Shown here piece by piece: positions 1-6,290 of a stretch of 16,848 nucleotides of DNA. Position 1 is the first letter of the stretch. The number at the start of each line of letters is the position of its first letter. The notes below the pieces were generated by a model. That model was not told the DNA's origin and made no database searches. It saw nothing but the letters and a program-made list of their open reading frames with translations. The stretch is from an uncultured Eubacteriales bacterium. GTDB lineage: Bacteria; Bacillota_A; Clostridia; Oscillospirales; Oscillospiraceae. Both the position numbers and the translations under genes were made by a program. The stretch spans positions 1 to 16,848 of the forward strand of contig CATKHE010000173.1 of the NCBI GenBank assembly GCA_949747935.1, in the 5' to 3' direction.

Positions 1-52
1 CCATCATGCCGGCGGCCCCGCCGCCCACTACCACGATATCAGGCCACTTCAT
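1..52 (-). CDS. NAD(P)/FAD-dependent oxidoreductase, N-terminal fragment
   Basis: Only the first 17 residues are inside the window; the gene runs off the left edge. The peptide reads MKWPDIVVVGGGAAGMM. This is the beta strand plus glycine-rich turn (GGGAAG) of a Rossmann fold that binds the ADP part of FAD. The VVGGGAAGMM form is typical of the HI0933/YhiN (BaiN-like) flavoproteins, but that family call is inference from a very short stretch. Its ATG overlaps the stop of the upstream MurR/RpiR-type regulator by 4 bases (ATGA), so the two are probably translationally coupled and share the promoter near 947-975. Confidence 0.7.
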   Translation of the reverse strand, partial: MKWPDIVVVGGGAAGMM

Positions 53-912
53 TCGGGCACCTTCTCATAGACATTGTACTCCTCCCAAATCTCCTCCAGA
101 TTCTGGAAGGTACGAGCCAACTCATCATTTTTCCGCTGACTGACCGCCACCAGCAGGGCGTTGACCAGAGACAGGGGAGCTACCAGGGAGTCCACAAAGG
201 AAGCCATGTCGCTGCGAGCCATCAGGCTGCAGGTGGAGATAGGGGCCAGGGGTGAGGCCTCACTGTCCGTAATGGCGACGGTGGTGGCTCCTCGGTCCCG
301 CGCGAAGCTCATAGCCTGAACGGTGCGGCTGGAGTACCGGGGAAAGCTGACTCCAATGACCACATCCCTCTCCCCCACTCGCAGGAGACTTTCAAAAATC
401 TCACTGGCGGTGTTGGCGGACACCAAGGTCACATTGTCAAAAATCAGGTTGAAATAGAAATGTAAAAACGAGGCCACAGAGGCGGAGGAACGTACGCCGA
501 TCACATAAATTTTCCTTGCGGAGACGATGGCGTCCACCGCCCGGTTGAAGCTCTCCCGGTCCAACTCCTCCAAGGTCATGCGTATTTTCTCCATGTCCGA
601 CTGAAGCACCATAGACAGCAGGTCCTGGTTGCCCAGCCGGTCCTTGGCTACCTCAATACGCTGAACAGTAGTCAGCCGGTTCCGAATCATTTTCTGGAGG
701 GAACGCTGCATGTCCGGATAGCCGTCATATCCCAACTCAGAGGCGAACCGAACTACAGTGGACTCGCTGACTCCCACCTTTTTCCCCAAACGGCTGGCCG
801 TCATAAAAGCGGCCTTGTCGTAGGACTCCAAAATGAAATTTGCAATTTTCCGTTGTCCCTTGGAAAAGGTCTGCATTCCCTCCTGGATGACAGACAGGAT
901 ATCCTGATTCAC
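49..912 (-). CDS. MurR/RpiR family transcriptional regulator
   Basis: A 287-residue regulator with the usual RpiR layout. The N-terminal helix-turn-helix lies at about residues 10-75; its recognition region reads VGVSESTVVRFASELGYDGY. A C-terminal SIS sugar-phosphate-binding domain covers about 120-250 (KIYVIGVRSSASVASFL, then VIGVSFPRYSSRTVQA). Family members sense phosphosugars and control sugar, amino-sugar or peptidoglycan-recycling genes; the ligand here cannot be told. An open frame begins at a GTG at 921, but an AGGAGG sits directly against it. The GTG at 910-912 has that AGGAGG 9 bases upstream, so I use it. The gene overlaps the downstream flavoprotein gene by 4 bases, which suggests that gene is part of its regulon. 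A good sigma-A promoter lies at 947-975. Confidence 0.93.
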   Translation of the reverse strand: MNQDILSVIQEGMQTFSKGQRKIANFILESYDKAAFMTASRLGKKVGVSESTVVRFASELGYDGYPDMQRSLQKMIRNRLTTVQRIEVAKDRLGNQDLLSMVLQSDMEKIRMTLEELDRESFNRAVDAIVSARKIYVIGVRSSASVASFLHFYFNLIFDNVTLVSANTASEIFESLLRVGERDVVIGVSFPRYSSRTVQAMSFARDRGATTVAITDSEASPLAPISTCSLMARSDMASFVDSLVAPLSLVNALLVAVSQRKNDELARTFQNLEEIWEEYNVYEKVPE

Positions 913-946
913 AGCTCTCACCCTCCTGATTGGCTCATTGAGCTAT

Positions 947-975
947 ATCATACTCGCTTTTTAGGGAAAAAGCAA
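947..975 (-). promoter_or_regulatory. Sigma-A promoter of the RpiR-type regulator
   Basis: On the minus strand there is a -35 TTGCTT (970-975), a 17-base spacer and a -10 TATGAT (947-952). This lies about 35 bases before the start codon at 912 and 25 before its AGGAGG. The -35 overlaps the T-rich tail of the hairpin that follows rluB. Confidence 0.7.
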
Positions 976-1017
976 GAGATTCCTGCAAGAAAACAAGATT
1001 TTTCCTGCAAGAATCTC
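967..1017 (-). terminator. Hairpin terminator after rluB, abutting the next promoter
   Basis: Directly after the rluB stop codon, the minus strand carries GAGATTCTTGCAGGAA, a 10-base loop, then TTCTTGCAGGAATCTC. All 16 positions pair in RNA, two of them as G-U wobbles, and TTGCTTTTT follows. The plus strand would have A-C mismatches at those two positions, so the structure suits a minus-strand transcript. The arms can also be read as two TTCCTGCAAGAA near-palindromes (980-991 and 1002-1013) 22 bp apart, directly upstream of the -35. A regulator-binding role is therefore possible as well. Confidence 0.65.
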
Positions 1018-1740
1018 CTACTGTCCACTGAGCGGACCGGTCAGGCTGAGCAACTCAGCCTCTGTAAGGGGCCTCCACTGCCCCGGCTTCAGGGAGCGGT
1101 CCAGGGCCAGCGCCCCCTCCCGCACCCGTTTCAGGCGCAGCACCCTCAATCCGGCCTGGGCGCACATCCGCCGCACCTGCCGGTTTTTCCCTTGGTGGAT
1201 GGTGACAGACAGCTGATGAACCCCACCGCTATCCCGGCCCCGGCGCACCTGGGCGGGGGCCAGCTGTTCCCCGTCCAGCACCATGGTGGCGGACAGAATG
1301 GGCAGGGCGCTGTTGACATTCCCTGTCACCCACACCAGATACTCCTTTTCCACCTCATGGCTGGGGTGGAGCAGCCGCTGGGTGAGGGCACCGTCGTCAG
1401 TAAGAATCAGCAGCCCCTCCGAATCCATGTCCAGCCGGCCCACCGGCCAGACCCGGACTCCGCAGCCGGCCACCAGGTCGGAGACGGTCTTCCGCCCCTT
1501 CTCGTCGGACAGGGTGGTCACATAACCCCGGGGTTTGTTCAGCATGAGGTAGGTCCGTCCGCCGCCGGGGTCGAGGGGCCGTCCGTCCACCAGAACGGTA
1601 TCCCGGTCCAGGTCCGCCCGGTCTCCCAGATGGGCCTTCTCTCCGTTGACAGTTACCCGTCCGGCGGTGATCCACCCCTCCGCCGCCCTTCTGGAGGCCA
1701 GCCCGCAGGCAGAGATCAGTTTTTGAATACGTTCCTCCAC
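1018..1740 (-). CDS. rluB: rRNA pseudouridine synthase, RluB/RsuA family
   Basis: A 240-residue cytoplasmic enzyme that isomerises a uridine in ribosomal RNA to pseudouridine. The N-terminal S4 RNA-binding domain spans about residues 1-60 (ISACGLASRRAAEGWITAGRV). The catalytic domain follows, with the family signature GRLDMDSEGLLILTDDG; the Asp of GRLD (D104) is the expected nucleophile. The LNKPRGYVTTLSDE strand just before it is also typical. Length matches RluB/RsuA-type enzymes; RluB (23S rRNA) is the likelier member in Firmicutes, but RsuA cannot be excluded. The start is a GTG at 1740 preceded by GAGAGGAGG. That ribosome binding site lies inside the end of the upstream dac gene, which it overlaps by 25 bases. 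It is the last gene of the scpA cluster and is followed by a hairpin. Confidence 0.93.
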   Translation of the reverse strand: MEERIQKLISACGLASRRAAEGWITAGRVTVNGEKAHLGDRADLDRDTVLVDGRPLDPGGGRTYLMLNKPRGYVTTLSDEKGRKTVSDLVAGCGVRVWPVGRLDMDSEGLLILTDDGALTQRLLHPSHEVEKEYLVWVTGNVNSALPILSATMVLDGEQLAPAQVRRGRDSGGVHQLSVTIHQGKNRQVRRMCAQAGLRVLRLKRVREGALALDRSLKPGQWRPLTEAELLSLTGPLSGQ

Positions 1741-2828
1741 AGCCAGCCTCCTCTCTTCGGCGCTGAAATATCAGAAATATCCCGGCCAGTTACTAACGGC
1801 ACCCTGGTCAGCTCTTCAGAATTGACATAATATATAAGCTCACCTACCTGGACCCCCTCGGCTACCGGGGCGGTGAGGGGCGTCTCCGCCAGCTTCCAGA
1901 CCGCCTCCAGCTTCTCTCCGGGGGCCAGGACGGCTGTTTGGTCCGCTCCTGTCTCCACAGGACAGACGGGGGTCAGTCCACCGGTTATGGGCAGCTGCCC
2001 CACCTGCTCCCCCATCCTGGACAAGGTCCTGGCCTCATAATTGGCAAAGCCCCAGTCAAAGAGGGCGGCGTGGTCCGCCCAGTCGCTGGGCGCATTGAGG
2101 GTGACGCAGATCAAAGTCATGCCGTCCCGCCGGGCGGCGGAGACCAGGGTCCGGCCCGCCTCCTTGGTAAAACCAGTTTTCAGGCCGACACAGCCCTCAT
2201 ACCGCCACAGCAGCTTGTTGTGGTTGGTGAAGGTACGGGTGCCCAGGGTGATAGACTTGGTGGAGACAATTTCAGCCATCGTCTTATTCTCCAAGCAAGC
2301 CTGGGCCAGGAGAGCCATGTCGTAGGCAGTGGAATGGTGGCCCTCCGCATCCAGGCCGTTGGGGTTGGCAAAGCCGGTGTCCTTCATTCCCAGCTTCCGG
2401 GCCTTCCGGTTCATTTGAGCCACAAAATCCTCCACCGTCCCTCCGCAGTGGCCGGCAATGGCAAGGGCGGCATCGTTCCCTGAGCGGAGGAGCAACCCGT
2501 AGAGCAAGGCTTCCAGGGTAATTTCCTCCCCCGGCCGCAGGTAGATGGAAGAGCCCTCCACCCCGGCCCACTCAGGGGCGACAGTGACTACCTCCTCCAG
2601 GCTGTGCCCCGACTCCAGGGCCACCAGGGCAGTCATCAGCTTGGTAGTGCTGGCAATGAGCCGGCGGGTGTGCCCCTCCTTTTCCCAGAGCACCCGGCCG
2701 GTACCGGCGTCCATCACTATGGCGCTGGCGGCGGAGATTTTGGGCAGGGCGCTCCCCTCCGCCCGAACGGCGGGCAGGGCGCGCCACACCAGCGTCCCGA
2801 CCAACAGAACGGAAAAAAACCGCTTCAT
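1716..2828 (-). CDS. D-alanyl-D-alanine carboxypeptidase (DacF/DacB-type, S11 family)
   Basis: A 370-residue low-molecular-weight penicillin-binding protein that removes the terminal D-Ala from peptidoglycan stem peptides outside the membrane. It starts with a signal peptide (basic MKR, hydrophobic SVLLVGTLVW, likely cleavage near VRA-EG). All three active-site motifs are present: STTK (S60, K63), SGN (116-118) and KTG (217-219). The last part, about 265-350, fits the beta-rich C-terminal domain of PBP5-like enzymes. The end (GWLWRNVFKN) is short for a classical amphipathic membrane anchor. The ATG at 2828 has AAGGTGG just upstream. In B. subtilis DacF is a forespore protein and DacB a mother-cell cortex enzyme. 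Its place next to gerW suggests a sporulation role, which is inference. Confidence 0.93.
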   Translation of the reverse strand: MKRFFSVLLVGTLVWRALPAVRAEGSALPKISAASAIVMDAGTGRVLWEKEGHTRRLIASTTKLMTALVALESGHSLEEVVTVAPEWAGVEGSSIYLRPGEEITLEALLYGLLLRSGNDAALAIAGHCGGTVEDFVAQMNRKARKLGMKDTGFANPNGLDAEGHHSTAYDMALLAQACLENKTMAEIVSTKSITLGTRTFTNHNKLLWRYEGCVGLKTGFTKEAGRTLVSAARRDGMTLICVTLNAPSDWADHAALFDWGFANYEARTLSRMGEQVGQLPITGGLTPVCPVETGADQTAVLAPGEKLEAVWKLAETPLTAPVAEGVQVGELIYYVNSEELTRVPLVTGRDISDISAPKRGGWLWRNVFKN

Positions 2829-2857
2829 TTTACCACCTTCTTTTCAGTCGATAGCAT

Positions 2858-2864
2858 TAGTATG
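2858..2864 (-). promoter_or_regulatory. Possible sigma-F/G-type -10 element before dac
   Basis: The 70-base gap between gerW and dac carries CATACTA on the minus strand. This equals the -10 consensus remembered for the forespore factor sigma-G, and it lies about 30 bases before the dac start. No matching -35 is present at the usual 17-18 base distance; the sequence there is GGAAAG-like. This is only a candidate. Confidence 0.3.
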
Positions 2865-2898
2865 GAGCGGCTTTTGACCTTTCTTTCCAGGAAATATT

Positions 2899-3327
2899 TT
2901 ATTCAGCGAAGTCCCCTTCGGCTTCCTTCTGCGCCTTCTTCTCCTGCTGCTTCTCGATAAAACCGGTCACTTTGTCCACCACCTCGGGCACCGTCTCAAT
3001 GACACGGTCCACAGTGGTGGCGGGGGGCGGGGCCACGGGGAGAAGCTTCACGTTCCCGTCTTCCCGGACCACCAGAAAGGCCACCGGCTCCAGCTTGGCG
3101 CTGGCGGCGCTGCCGCCGCCAAAGCCCTCCTTGGGGGCTCCGGATTTGGTGGTGAACTCCGAGCCGCCGCCCCCCATCCCGAAGGACATCCGGGACACCG
3201 GGATCAGGGTGACCCCCTCCGCGTGAATGGGGGTGCCGATAATGGTGTTGGCGTCCGCCATCGTCTTAATATGCTCCATGGTAATCTTCATCAGCTCGCC
3301 GAGAGAATTCTTTTTCTCCTGTTCCAT
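2899..3327 (-). CDS. gerW: GerW family sporulation protein (YtfJ)
   Basis: A 142-residue soluble protein of the YtfJ/GerW family, which B. subtilis makes during sporulation and needs for normal germination of its spores. The family features are clear: N-terminal GELMKITMEHIKTMADANTI, the strand GTPIHAEGVTLIPVSRMSFG, a Gly-rich loop (GMGGGGSEF, then EGFGGGSAAS), and the core LEPVAFLVVREDGNVKLLPV. The C-terminus is a charged Lys/Glu/Gln tail (KQQEKKAQKEAEGD). The upstream DUF2953 gene ends 3 bases before this start, matching the ytfI-ytfJ pair of B. subtilis. The molecular mechanism of the family is not known to me. It is the best evidence here that the organism makes spores. Confidence 0.93.
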   Translation of the reverse strand: MEQEKKNSLGELMKITMEHIKTMADANTIIGTPIHAEGVTLIPVSRMSFGMGGGGSEFTTKSGAPKEGFGGGSAASAKLEPVAFLVVREDGNVKLLPVAPPPATTVDRVIETVPEVVDKVTGFIEKQQEKKAQKEAEGDFAE

Positions 3328-3330
3328 AGG

Positions 3331-3978
3331 TCATGCCGCCTTTCTCTGCTGTCGTTTTAATTTCAGCCGCTTTTTTGCGGCAAGTGCTCCAAACAGGGCT
3401 TTTACCCCTGCCCGCAGGCCAATCCAGACCGCCGTCCCAATCTTGATGGACAAGGCCGCCGTACCATACACCGTCATGCCTGGGGCGTCGAAGTCCAGCT
3501 TCACTCGGGCGGTGCCGTCCTTTACATGGAACGCCTTGGTCAGCGGATACCAAAGCGCCCCCAGGACGGCGTTGGCCTGGCCGTAGAGCATAGCCGTGTC
3601 CGCTGGGTCGCTTCCACCAGCCGTCAGTTCCAGCTCCAGTACATCCACCCGCAGGCCCCGCCACATGCCCCTCGCCGCCTCCAGCACCACAGGGAGCAGG
3701 GTCTGGGCGTACTCCAGTGCTCCGCCCACCTTCTCCGGAAGGGTGGCAGGCTCCTTCTCTTTTTTGGGCTTCCTGGGTTCCTTCTTTTTCCTGGGTTTTT
3801 GGGGCTTCTCAGGTTTCTTCTCCCTGGGCTTTGCCGGGAGGAGCTTGATATGAAACCGCCCCAGCTTGATCCACAGAAAAAAGCCCCCGGCGTTGAACTC
3901 CGCCCGGCCGCCCACCCGGACCTGTCCAACGAGAAACAGGACCAGAATCACGGCGGCCAGGATATACAGGGCCCTCAC
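3331..3978 (-). CDS. DUF2953 domain membrane protein (YtfI-like)
   Basis: A 215-residue protein with one N-terminal membrane segment (about residues 3-20, LYILAAVILVLFLVGQV). A short beta-rich stretch follows, then a low-complexity basic, Pro-rich segment at about 45-85 (KPREKKPEKPQKPRKKKEP). The C-terminal half contains the DUF2953 signature region (LELTAGGSDPADTAMLYGQANAVLGAL, positions about 116-142). Function is unknown; the pairing with gerW/ytfJ is conserved in Firmicutes and suggests a spore-envelope role. The start is a GTG that overlaps the scpB stop by 4 bases (GTGA), so it is probably translationally coupled to scpB. Confidence 0.85.
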   Translation of the reverse strand: MRALYILAAVILVLFLVGQVRVGGRAEFNAGGFFLWIKLGRFHIKLLPAKPREKKPEKPQKPRKKKEPRKPKKEKEPATLPEKVGGALEYAQTLLPVVLEAARGMWRGLRVDVLELELTAGGSDPADTAMLYGQANAVLGALWYPLTKAFHVKDGTARVKLDFDAPGMTVYGTAALSIKIGTAVWIGLRAGVKALFGALAAKKRLKLKRQQRKAA

Positions 3979-4604
3979 GCCCCCTCCGCCGGGGGGGCCG
4001 GCCGAACTTCAGGCTCCTCCTCCAACGTTTCCGCCTCCCGGAGACGTTGGAGGCTGGCCTCCAGCTCCAATGCCATCTGGCTGCCCTCCTGAGACTGACT
4101 GGGCAGCTCGGGCAGCTCCTCCAAGCTGGACAGTCCGAAAGAACGCAGGAAGTTTTTGGTAGTTTTAAACTGCACCGGCCGGCCTGGAACGGCCAGACGG
4201 CCCGCCTCCTCGATAAGCTCCCGCTCCAGCAGCAGGCCCATGGTGTAGGAGCTGTCTACCCCCCGCACCTGATCCACATAGGCCCGGGTGACAGGCTGGT
4301 AGTAGGCGATGATGGACAGCACCTCCAGCGCCGGCTGAGACAGCCGGGCAGGCTTGCGGCTCTCCAGCGTCTTACGGACATAGCAGGCAAACTCCGGAGC
4401 GGAGCACAGCTGATAGCTGGTATCCAGCCGCACCAGACGGATACCCCGGCGATCGTAGCTGTAACGGTCCATCAGTCGCTGGGCCACCGCGTCCAGGGTA
4501 GGCCGGTCCACCTCCAGACCAAGGCACAGCCGCTCCACCGGCACCGGCTCCCCGGCAGCGAACAGCACCCCCTCCAGGGCGGATTCCAGTTCTTTTACCT
4601 CCAT
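3975..4604 (-). CDS. scpB: Segregation and condensation protein ScpB
   Basis: A 209-residue winged-helix protein that dimerises and binds the middle of the ScpA kleisin. Together with SMC they form the bacterial condensin that loads on DNA and resolves sister chromosomes. Two winged-helix domains are expected at about residues 3-80 and 85-165. The second contains the typical KPARLSQPALEVLSIIAYYQPVTRAYVDQVRGVDS region. The tail is acidic and Pro/Glu-rich (EEEPEVRPAPPAEGA). A frame begins at a GTG at 4613, but the ATG at 4602-4604 has AAAGAGGG 8 bases upstream and gives the family's MEVKELESALEGVLFAAGEP start, so I use it. It follows scpA by 18 bases and overlaps the DUF2953 gene by 4 bases. 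Confidence 0.95.
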   Translation of the reverse strand: MEVKELESALEGVLFAAGEPVPVERLCLGLEVDRPTLDAVAQRLMDRYSYDRRGIRLVRLDTSYQLCSAPEFACYVRKTLESRKPARLSQPALEVLSIIAYYQPVTRAYVDQVRGVDSSYTMGLLLERELIEEAGRLAVPGRPVQFKTTKNFLRSFGLSSLEELPELPSQSQEGSQMALELEASLQRLREAETLEEEPEVRPAPPAEGA

Positions 4605-4622
4605 CGGGGGCACCCTCTTTCA

Positions 4623-5417
4623 TTAATAATTTTCCGACGTGAACTCCACCGCACCCTCCTCCCGGGTGCAGGTAACGGTGCAGTCGGTCTCGGTCCCGGC
4701 CAGGAGCAGGCGGCGGTTTTTGCACAGCTCCAGCACCGCCAAAAAGGTAGCCACCACCTCTGACCGGCTGCGGCTGCCCTTAAACAGCGCCCGGAATCGG
4801 GTGACACCGAAGGTGATCAGTCGCTTGATGATCTCCCCCGCCTTGTCGGCCACGGGGTAGGGCTCCCGGCCCACGATGCCCTGAAAGGCGGACACCGGCG
4901 GGGGCAGCTTGTTGTCCAGCCGGCCCAGTACATCGGTCATAGCCTTGAGCAAATCTTTCCTGTCGTGGACATAGCGGTATACCTTATCGGGCTGGACCGC
5001 CTCGGGCACCTTGGTCAGGTAGTCCCGGCCGATTTGATAGCGACTGTCCAGCGCGGGGACTACCGCCTTGATCTTCAAATAGTTCTCGTTGCGCTGGTGG
5101 GCCTCCAAAGTGGCGATGAGCTGTTCCATCTCGCTCATAGCCTCCTCGTCGTTGATGGACAACAGCATCCGGGTCTTGATATAAACCAAGTGGGAGGCCA
5201 TGGTCACAAAGTCGCTGGCCACCTCCAGGTCCAGCTCTCGCCGCTGATTCATCCACTCCATATACTGGTCCAGAATGAGAGCGATTTGGATGTCCTTAAT
5301 CTCCAGCTTATTCTTGCTCAGCAGGTGGAGAATCAGATCCAATGGGCCTACAAAGTCCTCCATGTTCTCCTCTTTTGCCTTCACCACCCCTTCCAGGTGA
5401 TAAATGGGTGCCTCCAA
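4623..5417 (-). CDS. scpA: Segregation and condensation protein ScpA (kleisin)
   Basis: A 264-residue kleisin that bridges the two heads of the SMC dimer and carries ScpB; it acts on the nucleoid. The N-terminal SMC-neck-binding domain is clear (FVGPLDLILHLLSKNKLEI, then ILDQYMEWMNQRRELDLEVASDFVTMASHLVYIKT; interrupted here for brevity). The C-terminal winged helix for the SMC cap includes VTRFRALFKGSRSRSEVVAT and FLAVLELCKNRRLLL. The middle, about 120-200, is less conserved, as usual. The start is TTG at 5415-5417, supported by GGAGG 7 bases upstream; an internal ATG at codon 19 would remove residues conserved in related species. First gene of the cluster running to rluB, with a strong promoter at 5455-5483. 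Confidence 0.95.
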   Translation of the reverse strand: MEAPIYHLEGVVKAKEENMEDFVGPLDLILHLLSKNKLEIKDIQIALILDQYMEWMNQRRELDLEVASDFVTMASHLVYIKTRMLLSINDEEAMSEMEQLIATLEAHQRNENYLKIKAVVPALDSRYQIGRDYLTKVPEAVQPDKVYRYVHDRKDLLKAMTDVLGRLDNKLPPPVSAFQGIVGREPYPVADKAGEIIKRLITFGVTRFRALFKGSRSRSEVVATFLAVLELCKNRRLLLAGTETDCTVTCTREEGAVEFTSENY

Positions 5418-5454
5418 GGGCCCACCTCCCCATTATAGAATCATCTTTGCTGTT

Positions 5455-5483
5455 ATTATAACAGTTTGTCCTGGAAAAGACAA
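5455..5483 (-). promoter_or_regulatory. Sigma-A promoter of the scpA cluster, with a dyad over the -10
   Basis: The minus strand has a -35 TTGTCT (5478-5483), a 17-base spacer and a perfect -10 TATAAT (5455-5460). The -10 lies in a 15-base perfect dyad, CTGTTATAATAACAG (5450-5464). This could be an operator or simply an AT-rich coincidence. Transcription would start about 30 bases before the scpA TTG. Confidence 0.75.
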
Positions 5484-5542
5484 GCTAAAATCAAAAGAAC
5501 ATATGTTTCCGGGAGTATTCAAAATAAAGATATTACAATATA

Positions 5543-5642
5543 ATGAGCAACTATAGAGTCGGAAAGACTGGATCAATGGACTGTACCGGGAGGGCAATGT
5601 CATCAAGTTAAGAGATTCGGTGACCGGATTACGGCTGGCATA
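5543..5642 (+). other. Unrecognised short coding-like remnant
   Basis: Plus-strand codons at 5557-5640 read SRKDWINGLYREGNVIKLRD followed by SVTGLRLA and a stop. The composition looks like a real protein end, but there is no start or ribosome binding site in this frame. A TAATGAGC with an ATG at 5543 lies one frame away, and a TATAAT is just before it. I do not recognise the peptide. It may be the decayed end of a gene destroyed by the neighbouring insertion element, or chance. Confidence 0.25.
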
Positions 5643-5744
5643 AATAGAGGAAGAAGCTTGAAAACATTGGATTTTTACTTGGATCTATAGTATAATTAGA
5701 ATTATAAAAGAGCAAAAAATAGAAACAAGGAGCACGAAAACTAT

Positions 5745-6283
5745 TATGATTTCCTGTGCGGAATATGAGGAATTGAAAAACCAAAACACTGAGCTAGGCG
5801 GATCATCCTAACCGGAAATGGGTCACAGATATTTCTTATACCCACACTTGGCAGAGTGTCCTCTATTTGTCTATGATCCGGGACCTCTATAACAACAGTA
5901 TTGTAGCTTACAAGATGGCCACTCAACAAACAGTAAGCCTGGTGTTGGATACCATACGGCTTGCAAAGAGAAAAGAAAAAGTGGCCGCTGGGAGATTGCA
6001 GCTCCACAGCGACCAAGGCAGTCAGTACACATCCCAAGCATACTTTGACCTGACTAAAGAATATGGTATTACACCCTCGATGTCAAGACGAGGAAACTGT
6101 TATGACAACACAATGGCGGAAAATTTCTTCCCCATTCTCAAGACAGAGTGTATTTACCGCCAAAAAATAAAATCTTTCCAGCAAGCCAGGGAGCTCATAG
6201 ATGAATTTATCCAGTTTTATAATTATGAACGTATCCAGTTGAAAACTGGAGAGACGCCGCATGCGCGACGCCTCTCCGCTTAA
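5745..6283 (+). pseudogene. IS3-family transposase, internally deleted (orfA piece plus orfB 3' half)
   Basis: From 5798 to 6283 the plus strand encodes 161 residues of the DDE integrase core. The three acidic residues are present: NRKWVTDISY, LHSDQGSQYTS and YDNTMAENFF, with 35 residues between the second Asp and the Glu as in IS3 family members. The N-terminal half (the helix-turn-helix and HTH_21-type region) is absent. An in-frame TAG lies at 5795-5797. Just before, in another frame, an ATG at 5745 with AAGGAG 13 bases upstream opens a 21-codon peptide beginning MISCAEYEELKNQNTELG. This resembles the coiled coil near the end of an orfA. The simplest reading is a deletion joining the orfA region to the middle of orfB. 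The usual YNYERIQLKTG end is intact. It cannot encode a working transposase. Confidence 0.85.
6248..6277 (-). terminator. GC-rich hairpin, possible terminator for the CHR transporter pair
   Basis: The minus strand reads GGAGAGGCGTCGC, loop GCAT, GCGGCGTCTCTCC. All 13 positions pair, two as G-U wobbles; on the plus strand those two are A-C mismatches. A short AGTTTTC follows, which is a weak T tract. It lies inside the 3' end of the transposase relic, downstream of the transporter genes. A terminator role is inferred from strand polarity only. Confidence 0.4.
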
Positions 6284-6290
6284 AACTTCA

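Noticed and set aside
853..1830. A 325-codon open frame on the plus strand opposite rluB
   Set aside because: Antisense to a gene with complete S4 and pseudouridine synthase motifs. No ribosome binding site or recognisable domain.
5744..6037. A 97-codon minus-strand open frame opposite the transposase relic
   Set aside because: Antisense to clear IS3 transposase coding; no start signal.
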